A DNA stretch of 7,088 bases, taken from the NCBI GenBank assembly GCA_026193675.1, contig JAPHSO010000075.1:1-7088 (forward strand), written 5' to 3'. The notes under the pieces were generated by a model. The model did no database searches, was not told the origin of the DNA, and saw nothing but the letters and a program-made list of their open reading frames with translations. Origin of the DNA: Gammaproteobacteria bacterium (GTDB taxonomy: Bacteria > Pseudomonadota > Gammaproteobacteria > Thiohalomonadales > Thiohalomonadaceae). A program made the translations under genes and the position numbers. This document shows positions 1 through 6,044 of this stretch, in pieces; the stretch's first letter is position 1; every line of letters begins with the position of its first letter.

Positions 1-219
1 CGGGGCCAACAGCTTGGGCAGGGGCAGAGTAACGGTTTCCCGACCTACAGACTCTCAACCCAGCGCATCACCTCACTACATAGAAGATTTAACGAGTGTC
101 TCGGCTCATTTCGAGCCGCTCCATTTGAGCCGGGCTCAGAAGATCTGATCAATTTGGAGATCTATGTGGCTGCACGCGGTAACGGTCTTGAGATAGAGAC
201 CCCAGCTGTTCGCGACTGA
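1..219 (+). CDS. 3' end of an unrecognised protein gene (partial, enters from the left)
   Basis: The first frame is open from base 1 to a TGA at 217-219 and gives 72 residues with a protein-like composition and no internal stop. The C-terminal half reads as an ordered domain: a basic helix-like stretch around LHRRFNECLG, then a hydrophobic strand-like stretch LINLEIYVAARG, ending GLEIETPAVRD. There is no start inside the window, so the N-terminus lies upstream. I do not recognise the family and assign no function. No membrane segment, metal motif or nucleotide-binding motif is visible in this fragment. Two inverted repeats built from GGCTC/GAGCC (about 110-140) fall inside the coding sequence and are probably incidental. 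The alternative is a chance open frame, but 72 codons running to a stop just before a non-coding gap argue for a real gene end. Confidence 0.6.
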   Translation, partial: RGQQLGQGQSNGFPTYRLSTQRITSLHRRFNECLGSFRAAPFEPGSEDLINLEIYVAARGNGLEIETPAVRD

Positions 220-448
220 TATGCCGCAGGGAACAGCCCCTTAAATTCCTGCTTTCAACTCGCTGATGCGGCCGTTTCCCATCCCAAAGAGTAGCGGAAA
301 CAAAAAGATACAAATTCCCCCTCTTTTTGAAACAGATTGAAACCCCTGTAAGAAAATTCCTCGATAAGATAACCCCACATACCAGATGGATATAACCAAG
401 CGCTCCACTGGGATACTGATTAAAATAACAAAGCGAGGAGAAATAACA
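220..448. other. Intergenic region upstream of the DUF2202 gene
   Basis: No convincing gene lies in this 229-base gap; the minus-strand open frame across it has no recognisable content. It contains a weak hairpin (GTTTCC at 275-280 with GGAAAC at 296-301) that lacks a T tract, and a perfect 7-base direct repeat, TTGAAAC, at 327-333 and 337-343. The two TTGAAA hexamers resemble -35 elements, but I find no good -10 at normal spacing (TAAGAT at 365-370 is too far from the second). The promoter for the downstream gene is probably here but cannot be fixed by eye. Confidence 0.4.
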
Positions 449-1135
449 ATGAAACTTCTTTCAAAGATAGCGATGACCGCAGCACTAGCCACAATGGTGG
501 CTGTATCTGTAAATGTTCATGCTGCAAAGGGAAAAGGCGGCGGAGGAAGCACGGGGCTAGACAGTAAAGAGGCATCCCACCTCACCTTTATGCGTGAAGA
601 GGAGAAACTGGCGCGTGATGTCTACCTCACTCTGGCCAACATGTATCCGAACCAGACGGTATTTAACACCATCGCGACCAGATCAGAGCAGACCCACACC
701 GACACCATGCGTGACAAACTGGTGCAATACAATCTTCCTGATCCCAACCCCGAAACCAACAACCTGCCTGGAAGCCTGGGCGTCTTTATGGGTGATGAGT
801 GGGGCTGGTACTTCTCAGAAAAATTTAACCAGCTGACCGCTATGGGTGCAGAGAGTGAACTGAGCGCACTCTATGTTGGAGCATTTATCGAAGAGCTCGA
901 TATGCACGATATCTCTGTCTGTCCTCAAGTGATGCAGGATAACGGCTACTCATCACCCTGTGGTCTTGAGTACACCGATGAGAGAGGGCTGAAAAATTCA
1001 TATAGCTCACTCATCGACGGCTCAGAAAATCATCTGCGTGCCTATGTTGGGCAGATCGAAGCGGTCATCGGCTCTGGTAACTACCAGGCCCAATACCTCT
1101 CTCAGAAAGAGGTCGACACAATCCTGGGACGATAA
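449..1135 (+). CDS. Secreted DUF2202 (ferritin-like) protein
   Basis: This encodes 228 residues. The start at 449 is chosen because GAGGAG (435-440) sits 8 bases upstream and because it opens with a Sec signal peptide: charged MKLLSK, a hydrophobic core to about residue 20, and a VHA-A cleavage site at 25/26. An in-frame ATG at 386 would bury this signal. After a Gly/Lys-rich linker (27-34) comes a DUF2202 domain (about 38-226), a four-helix ferritin-like fold. Candidate diiron ligands are visible: the acidic cluster REEEK (49-53), E80-x-x-H83, E148/E149 with H153, and E193/H195. There are two further cysteines (C158, C171) that could form a disulfide after export. The family's biochemical role is not settled; iron or redox chemistry in the periplasm or outside the cell is inferred from the fold and ligands. 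It appears to be transcribed alone, since a strong terminator follows within 20 bases. Confidence 0.88.
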   Translation: MKLLSKIAMTAALATMVAVSVNVHAAKGKGGGGSTGLDSKEASHLTFMREEEKLARDVYLTLANMYPNQTVFNTIATRSEQTHTDTMRDKLVQYNLPDPNPETNNLPGSLGVFMGDEWGWYFSEKFNQLTAMGAESELSALYVGAFIEELDMHDISVCPQVMQDNGYSSPCGLEYTDERGLKNSYSSLIDGSENHLRAYVGQIEAVIGSGNYQAQYLSQKEVDTILGR

Positions 1136-1152
1136 TCTTTCAGATTCCCTCT

Positions 1153-1197
1153 AAGCCCAGCAGGCACCTCTTAATGGCGCCTGTTGGGCTTTTTATT
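1153..1197 (+). terminator. Strong intrinsic terminator after the DUF2202 gene
   Basis: A 13-bp stem is formed by AAGCCCAGCAGGC (1153-1165) and GCCTGTTGGGCTT (1179-1191), with one G-T wobble and a 13-base loop. It is followed by TTTATT after the stem. It starts 18 bases past the stop codon and is the best terminator in the window. It separates the DUF2202 gene from the TSP3 gene. Confidence 0.9.
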
Positions 1198-1220
1198 AAG
1201 CAATAGTGAAAGTTAGAGAT

Positions 1221-1640
1221 ATGAAAAGATTGATATATACCCTGATGATACTTTGCATCATCCCCTTTACAGTTCATGCGGCCGATCAGGATAATGATGG
1301 TATTGATGATAGCGTTGATCGCTGTCCAAACACCGCACAGCTTAAAAAGGTCGATCCAAATTTTAGATATGCGATCACCGTCAATCCAGAACGTCTGACT
1401 CCCGGCAATCACGCCGTTGCAGTCAACAGTGATGGCTGTGAACCTGACAATGATAACGACGGCATTAAAAACAGCGCGGACTACTGCCCCGACAATAGTG
1501 CCCTGGAAATCTCGAAAGGGGTTTCTGATAACGGTTGTCCAATCCATACCGATAGAGACGGCACCCCCGACTATCGCGACCGCTGCCCCAATACCGCTGC
1601 GGGTCTGAAAACCGATCAGTACGGCTGCCCAAAAGCCTAG
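1221..1640 (+). CDS. Small exported protein with thrombospondin type-3 repeats
   Basis: This encodes 139 residues. The ATG at 1221 is preferred over an in-frame GTG at 1206: it opens directly with a signal peptide (MKRLIY, a hydrophobic core, cleavage VHA-AD after residue 20), although the Shine-Dalgarno match is weak for both. The cysteine at position 12 is not in a good lipobox, so simple Sec export is likelier than lipidation. The mature part has three TSP3-type calcium loops: DQDNDGIDDSVDRCPN (22-37), DNDNDGIKNSADYCPD (76-91) and TDRDGTPDYRDRCPN (111-125). They are spaced by DxGC/DNGC/QYGC turns. The six mature cysteines (35, 73, 89, 106, 122, 136) are even in number, consistent with disulfides. 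Known TSP3 repeats bind Ca2+ and often stiffen outer-membrane or cell-surface proteins. No OmpA-like peptidoglycan-binding domain is present, so the partner or surface is unknown. Confidence 0.82.
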   Translation: MKRLIYTLMILCIIPFTVHAADQDNDGIDDSVDRCPNTAQLKKVDPNFRYAITVNPERLTPGNHAVAVNSDGCEPDNDNDGIKNSADYCPDNSALEISKGVSDNGCPIHTDRDGTPDYRDRCPNTAAGLKTDQYGCPKA

Positions 1641-1664
1641 CCCCTAACCAGACAGCCAGACAAC

Positions 1665-1691
1665 AGGGCCCAACATTGGGCCCTCTCTATT
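1665..1691 (+). terminator. Probable terminator after the TSP3 protein gene
   Basis: A perfect 7-bp GC-rich stem (AGGGCCC at 1665-1671, GGGCCCT at 1678-1684) closes a 6-base loop and lies 24 bases past the stop codon. The downstream tract (CTCTATTTCTAATTGTTG) is only moderately T-rich, so it may be an imperfect terminator. Confidence 0.6.
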
Positions 1692-1708
1692 TCTAATTGT
1701 TGCTCTCT

Positions 1709-1742
1709 CTGTGATACTTCTGTGAATAATCAGATTTATATT
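1709..1742 (+). promoter_or_regulatory. Pho-box-like 11-bp direct repeats with -10 element, upstream of the response regulator gene
   Basis: CTGTGAT (1709-1715) and CTGTGAA (1720-1726) are direct repeats with an exact 11-bp period and an ACTT spacer. Ten bases after the second repeat is TATATT (1737-1742), a 5/6 match to the sigma-70 -10. No -35 hexamer is evident; the repeats occupy its position. This is the layout of class-II OmpR/PhoB-family activated promoters, whose Pho box is two 11-bp units of the CTGTCAT type with the -10 about 10 bp downstream. The most economical inference is autoregulation by the OmpR-family regulator encoded immediately downstream, or control by PhoB. The predicted transcription start is near 1749. 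Confidence 0.6.
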
Positions 1743-1782
1743 GTTCAATATCAAAATGGTTTAAACAGAGGTTCCCCTATCT

Positions 1783-2490
1783 ATGAGTCGTTCCATACTG
1801 ATTGTCGAAGATGATCAAGATATCGCCGAACTGGTTGCGCTCCATCTGCGTGACGAGGGTTACGGTGTTGAGCTGACTCATGATGGCAGTGAAGGACTCG
1901 CTATGGCACAGAAAGGGGTGTACGACCTGATTGTGCTCGACCTGATGCTTCCCGGTACCGATGGACTCACCATCTGCAGGAAGCTGCGTGGTGAAAACAA
2001 CATGGTGCCGATCCTGATGCTCACCGCAAAATCTTCAGAGCTCGATCGTGTATTGGGACTGGAGATGGGTGCCGATGACTATCTGACCAAACCATTTAGC
2101 ATTCGCGAACTGGTTGCACGGGTAAAGGCGCAACTGCGTCGCAGTGATGCACTCAGTGCGTCCAGCGATAGCACTCCACAGAGCAAAACCATTGATGCCG
2201 GCGACCTGACAATTGATATCGAAAAACGTCACGTCTCCATCAAAGGAAAACCCCTTGAGCTGACCGCTAAGGAGTTTGATCTACTGCTCTACTTCGCCAA
2301 CAATCCTGGCCGCGTCTACAGCCGAACCCAACTGCTCGATCAGGTTTGGGGCTATGGTCATGAGGGTTACGAACATACCGTCAACTCTCACATCAATCGT
2401 CTGCGCTCCAAGGTCGAAGAGGATCCCGCCAAACCACACTATGTTCTTACCGTGTGGGGCGTCGGCTATAAGTTTACGGAGACACCATAA
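1783..2490 (+). CDS. OmpR/PhoB-family DNA-binding response regulator
   Basis: This encodes 235 residues, a usual length for the family. The receiver domain (about 4-115) shows the acidic pair D10/D11, the phospho-acceptor D53 in LIVLDLMLPG, the switch residue T81 and K103 in LTKPF. After a short Ser-rich linker (about 121-135) comes a winged-helix trans_reg_C domain (about 140-232), with LTAKEFDLLLYFANNPGRV, SRTQLLDQVWGY and the recognition helix region HTVNSHINRLRSKVE, ending in the typical TVWGVGYKF. The start has CAGAGG (1766-1771) 11 bases upstream, slightly distant. The gene ends TAATG, sharing one base with the kinase start, which implies translational coupling and a cognate pair. It is probably a phosphorylation-dependent activator binding 11-bp direct repeats, possibly including those in its own promoter. 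I cannot identify the regulon. It is not close enough by eye to name PhoB, CreB or CzcR. Confidence 0.93.
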   Translation: MSRSILIVEDDQDIAELVALHLRDEGYGVELTHDGSEGLAMAQKGVYDLIVLDLMLPGTDGLTICRKLRGENNMVPILMLTAKSSELDRVLGLEMGADDYLTKPFSIRELVARVKAQLRRSDALSASSDSTPQSKTIDAGDLTIDIEKRHVSIKGKPLELTAKEFDLLLYFANNPGRVYSRTQLLDQVWGYGHEGYEHTVNSHINRLRSKVEEDPAKPHYVLTVWGVGYKFTETP

Positions 2491-3968
2491 TGCCACGCAC
2501 ACTCTATGCAAAACTGGCATTGGTGATGCTGGCACTGGTGACTGTACTCGGCATCAGCTATGGCACCTTCACCCTCTATACCAGCAAACTGTTTATGCAG
2601 GAGCTCAATCAGCGTTTTAACCGCGACCTGGCACGTCAGCTACTGGTCGACAAAGGGGTTAAAGAGGGAGAGCTGATTGACGAGACGATGGTCGCCAGCA
2701 TCTTCAAGCGCTATATGCACATTAATCCCGCCATTGAGATCTATCTACTTGATGCCGATGGCAAGATCCTCGCCTTCGAGGCACCCAAGATGAAGATCAA
2801 GCGCGACCATGTTGATCTCGCCCCACTAAAACGGATGCTTTCCGGTGATATGTCCTACCCCATTGTTGGTGATGATCCTCGTCACGAAGATCGTCAAAAA
2901 GTATTCTCAGTTGCCGCCTTCCCATGGGAGGGTGAGGCTCGCCAATATCTCTATGTGGTACTCGCCGGCGAAGATTACGCCACCGCTCAGGAGCTATTGC
3001 GAGACAGTTACTTTCTGCAACTCTCAATGCTGGCGGTCGGTGGCACCATGCTGTTTGGCATACTTACAGCGCTGTTTATATTTAACCTGCTCACACGACG
3101 GCTCACTCGACTCTCTTCGGTGATGGCTCAATTTCGAAAGAGTGATTTTAGAAAAGAGTTTCCCTATGCCGATGGTCATGCTGTGATCAACGGTGATGAG
3201 CTCGATCAACTCGGTGCCACCTATGATGAGATGTCACAACGGATCATCGAGCAGATGGAGTCGCTGGAACAGAAAGATTCTCTCAGACGCAACCTGATCG
3301 CCAATGTCTCGCACGATCTACGTACACCATTAGCAGCGCTGCGCGGTTATCTTGAGACGCTGCAACTTAAGACCGGTACCCTACCAGTTGAACAGCGTCG
3401 CGAGTACCTGGGCATCGCCTATAAACATTCTGAACGTCTAAGCCAGCTGGTTAGCGATCTGTTTGAACTCTCCAAACTCGATGCCCATGAGACGCTGCCG
3501 ACAATGGAGCTCCTCGCTATTGGAGAGCTGGTCCACGATGTGAGTATCAAGTTTCAACTGCAGGCGGACGAACAGGGAAAAACTTTGCGCTGCGATCCGG
3601 TTGAGGAGCTCCCCTTTGTCTCTGCCGATATCGGTATGCTGGAACGGGTTCTGGAAAATCTGATCAGTAATGCCATCCACCATACACCTGCAGGGGGGCA
3701 GATCACTCTGACCATGCAGACCGGTGTTCAAGGTGTAGAGGTCACTATCAGCAACACTGGTGAAGGGATCACTGAAGAGAATATCCCCTATGTCTTTGAC
3801 CGTTTCTACCAATCGCCCGAAAACCGGGGCGGTAGCGGTAGTGGTTTAGGGCTGGCAATCGTTAAGCGCATACTCGAACTACATGGCTCAAAGATCACCG
3901 TCAGCAGTCAGCGTGGCCTTACCACCTTCCGCTTCACCCTCCCATTTCATATAATTAAAACCACTTAA
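2490..3968 (+). CDS. Membrane sensor histidine kinase paired with the OmpR-type regulator
   Basis: This encodes 492 residues. The ATG overlaps the regulator's stop by one base. The order is: TM1 (about 8-30); a periplasmic sensor of about 140 residues (about 33-172) with a PAS/Cache-like strand IYLLDADGKILAFEAP; TM2 (about 175-201); HAMP (about 201-255); HisKA with H275 in NVSHDLRTPLA; HATPase with N-box N390/N394 (NLISNAIHH), F-box FDRFY (436-440) and G2 box GSGSGLGL (448-455). The G1 box reads SNTGEGI (421-427), so the adenine-contacting Asp of DxGxG is Asn422. Some kinases tolerate this, so activity is likely but not certain. It presumably autophosphorylates H275 and passes phosphate to D53 of the regulator. 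The ligand is unknown. The sensor lacks Cys, His-rich or Met-rich metal motifs, so metal sensing is not supported directly. Confidence 0.92.
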   Translation: MPRTLYAKLALVMLALVTVLGISYGTFTLYTSKLFMQELNQRFNRDLARQLLVDKGVKEGELIDETMVASIFKRYMHINPAIEIYLLDADGKILAFEAPKMKIKRDHVDLAPLKRMLSGDMSYPIVGDDPRHEDRQKVFSVAAFPWEGEARQYLYVVLAGEDYATAQELLRDSYFLQLSMLAVGGTMLFGILTALFIFNLLTRRLTRLSSVMAQFRKSDFRKEFPYADGHAVINGDELDQLGATYDEMSQRIIEQMESLEQKDSLRRNLIANVSHDLRTPLAALRGYLETLQLKTGTLPVEQRREYLGIAYKHSERLSQLVSDLFELSKLDAHETLPTMELLAIGELVHDVSIKFQLQADEQGKTLRCDPVEELPFVSADIGMLERVLENLISNAIHHTPAGGQITLTMQTGVQGVEVTISNTGEGITEENIPYVFDRFYQSPENRGGSGSGLGLAIVKRILELHGSKITVSSQRGLTTFRFTLPFHIIKTT

Positions 3969-3991
3969 AAAAAGGGTATATCTGTCGAACC

Positions 3992-4016
3992 AAATGCTAT
4001 TAATCAATAGCTTTTT
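3992..4016 (+). terminator. Possible weak terminator after the sensor kinase gene
   Basis: The perfect 6-bp stem GCTATT (3996-4001) / AATAGC (4006-4011) with a 4-base loop is followed by TTTTT (4012-4016), and flanking AAA can pair with the T run. The stem is AT-rich and short, so termination is probably partial. It lies 24 bases past the kinase stop. Confidence 0.5.
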
Positions 4017-4040
4017 GAATGTAGAATAGATTCAAACAGA

Positions 4041-4097
4041 GTGCTCACTGAGCCAAACGAAATACCACCAAAACAGTTCGCAAAAAGCGTTGGGTAG
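4041..4097 (+). other. Short in-frame upstream segment ending in TAG before the hybrid kinase gene
   Basis: From GTG 4041 an 18-codon frame, reading VLTEPNEIPPKQFAKSVG, runs to TAG 4095-4097. It is in the same phase as the hybrid kinase, and beyond the TAG the frame stays open to 6044. It has no clear Shine-Dalgarno sequence. Two readings fit: a short leader peptide whose stop codon overlaps the TAGGAG ribosome site of the kinase, or the original N-terminus of the kinase cut off by an amber mutation or a base-call error. The composition (polar, helix-capping, no signal sequence) would suit a soluble kinase N-terminus. Confidence 0.35.
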
Positions 4098-4106
4098 GAG
4101 TATCCC

Positions 4107-6044
4107 ATTAAAGAAGATAACCATTATAAGAACCTGGTTAACCGAATTTCTATCGGGACCTACCTTTTTATCTCCTCCCCTGATGGTTCTATGTACTTTG
4201 ACTTTGTCAGTCCAAAATTTTGCCAGATACTTGATATGGCAGAAGAGGATATATTGCGAGATCCATCCCTCGCTTTTTCTGTAACCCATCCCGATGATAA
4301 CGAAAGCCTGATCGCAGCAAACAGATATGCTACCGAGACTGGAGAGAGCTTTCATTGGGAAGGTCGGTTTATCGTTAATGAGCAACTGGTTTGGGTAGAG
4401 ATCAGTTCAGAGCCATCTCGATTACCCAATGGCGATATCCTTTGGAGCGGAATCATTAAAGATATTTCTGAGCGAAAGGCATCAGAAGAGGCTCTTCTTA
4501 AATCCTCTAAAGAGTGGTCGTTCGCAATGGACTTCTTTGAGGATGCTATCTATCTCATCGATCTGGATGACAAGATAGTGCGAGCCAATCGTACCTTCTA
4601 TCAAATGACGGGGCTGACGCCAGAGCTTGCCATCGGAAGTGATATTACCTCTATTCTTCACCCCGAGGGAGAGGAGATCCCCTGCCCGGTCTGTAAGGCT
4701 CGCAAAGAGCGACGTGATGAAGTCATCATTATGGAGCCCGGTCACCCGGATAACCCAACAGGGCGACCGATTCAGGTTACGGTGCAGATTATTCGAGATA
4801 GTGATGATTCTCCGCTAGGTGTTCTGATGGGTATCCGCGATCTAACTAAGATCAGAGAGGCAGAGGAGGAGAAGGCACGACTGCAGCGTGAACTGCACCA
4901 GGCACAAAAGATGGATGCACTGGGTAAGCTGACCGGAGGTATTGCCCATGACTTTAACAATATCCTCGGTATTATCATGGGCAATATTGAACTTGCTCGG
5001 CATCAAATTAAAGATAAAGAGATGTCTGAACTGAGTAAGTATTTAGACAATATACAAAACTCTTCTGAGCGGGCCAGAGATCTAGTGGCACAGATGATGC
5101 TCTTTAGTCGTACCGATCAGGGTGAGAGCCATTTGATGACTCTAATGCCTGTGATTAATAGCGATATCAAGATGTTGAGAGCCATTCTTCCCTCTAGTAT
5201 TGAGATTGTTCTGAACGGTCAGGATGAGCTCCCTAAAGTGATGATGGACCCTGTCAAACTGCAGCAGATACTGATGAATCTCTGCCTGAATGCTAAAGAT
5301 GCGATGAATGGTGTCGGCCAACTCTCTATACAGTTAGGAATAGGGCAAGGAGACAGGCGGGAGTGCTCAACCTGCCATCAGATAATTGAGGGTGATTGGA
5401 TTGAGTTATCTGTCACAGACACCGGTTCGGGCATCAATGCAGATACCTTGAAACATATTTTTGAGCCATTTTATACCACTAAAGAAGTTGGCAAAGGAAC
5501 AGGTATGGGACTGGCTGTAGTTAATACCTTAGTAGAGAGCCTGGATGGACATATTATTGTTCAGTCCAAAGAGGGTGAGGGAACAACGTTCAGACTACTG
5601 TTTCCCCCTTCGGATCAAATGGATGCTATAGAAGACGACAATGATAGCTCTAATGTCACAGATATTGAAAAGGGTGATCGTCAATCCATATTGGTCGTTG
5701 ATGATGAGCCAGATCTAAGCCAGCTCCTTTCTGAGGTGCTTGAGATTTACGGATACCAACCCACTACAGTAAACAGTAGTATCGAAGCACTAAAACTGTT
5801 TTCCGCTAATCCAGATGCATTTGAACTGGTGATTACTGATCAGACCATGCCTCAACTCACCGGTATTGAAATGGCGAATCAAATAAGGGAGATTCGGCCA
5901 GAAATGCCGATTATTCTTTCAACGGGCTATAGCGACTCTATTGGTCAGAAAGAGGCCGAAGAGAAGGGAATACATTTCCTGAAAAAACCAGTTGTCACAG
6001 ATGACCTGACTGGATTGGTGGCAAAGCTACTGCATCGACGTTGA
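4107..6044 (+). CDS. Soluble hybrid histidine kinase: PAS-PAS-HisKA-HATPase-receiver
   Basis: This encodes 645 residues from ATT 4107. The first ATG is at 4191 (617 residues), but starting there removes the first helix and strand of PAS1 (NLVNRISIGTYLF). ATT 4107 has TAGGAG (4095-4100) 6 bases upstream. Numbering from 4107: PAS1 about 8-125; PAS2 about 131-250, with a C193-P-V-C196 pair; a coiled-coil linker about 247-272; an NtrB-like HisKA with H281 in GGIAHDFNNILG; HATPase with N391/N395, D438 in DTGSGI and GKGTGMGL (462-469). A C420-S-T-C423 pair lies between the N box and G1 box. The receiver is about 526-642, with D532/D533, D578, T606 and K627. No membrane segment is present, so it senses something in the cytoplasm. 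No output domain is present and no partner gene adjoins it, so phosphate must go to an unlinked protein or the receiver is a self-regulatory sink. The CxxC pairs suggest metal or redox sensitivity, but that is inference. Confidence 0.88.
   Translation: MKEDNHYKNLVNRISIGTYLFISSPDGSMYFDFVSPKFCQILDMAEEDILRDPSLAFSVTHPDDNESLIAANRYATETGESFHWEGRFIVNEQLVWVEISSEPSRLPNGDILWSGIIKDISERKASEEALLKSSKEWSFAMDFFEDAIYLIDLDDKIVRANRTFYQMTGLTPELAIGSDITSILHPEGEEIPCPVCKARKERRDEVIIMEPGHPDNPTGRPIQVTVQIIRDSDDSPLGVLMGIRDLTKIREAEEEKARLQRELHQAQKMDALGKLTGGIAHDFNNILGIIMGNIELARHQIKDKEMSELSKYLDNIQNSSERARDLVAQMMLFSRTDQGESHLMTLMPVINSDIKMLRAILPSSIEIVLNGQDELPKVMMDPVKLQQILMNLCLNAKDAMNGVGQLSIQLGIGQGDRRECSTCHQIIEGDWIELSVTDTGSGINADTLKHIFEPFYTTKEVGKGTGMGLAVVNTLVESLDGHIIVQSKEGEGTTFRLLFPPSDQMDAIEDDNDSSNVTDIEKGDRQSILVVDDEPDLSQLLSEVLEIYGYQPTTVNSSIEALKLFSANPDAFELVITDQTMPQLTGIEMANQIREIRPEMPIILSTGYSDSIGQKEAEEKGIHFLKKPVVTDDLTGLVAKLLHRR

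Noticed and set aside
108..142. GGCTC/GAGCC hairpins as a terminator or regulatory RNA
   Set aside because: They lie inside the open reading frame that ends at 219 and have no T tract.
386..448. ATG 386 as the start of the DUF2202 protein
   Set aside because: It would add 21 charged residues before a clear Sec signal peptide. ATG 449 has a strong GAGGAG ribosome site at 8 bases.
241..492. Minus-strand 83-codon open frame upstream of and into the DUF2202 gene
   Set aside because: No ribosome site or recognisable domain. It overlaps the signal peptide coding region and the probable promoter; the composition looks like chance.
1206..1220. GTG 1206 as the start of the TSP3 protein
   Set aside because: It adds only MKVRD before the signal peptide and has no better ribosome site. 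ATG 1221 gives a standard signal peptide, although the choice is not certain.
4090..4284. TTG-started 64-codon frame overlapping the 5' end of the hybrid kinase
   Set aside because: It is out of phase with the PAS coding frame, which is open and domain-like across the same bases. No recognisable product.
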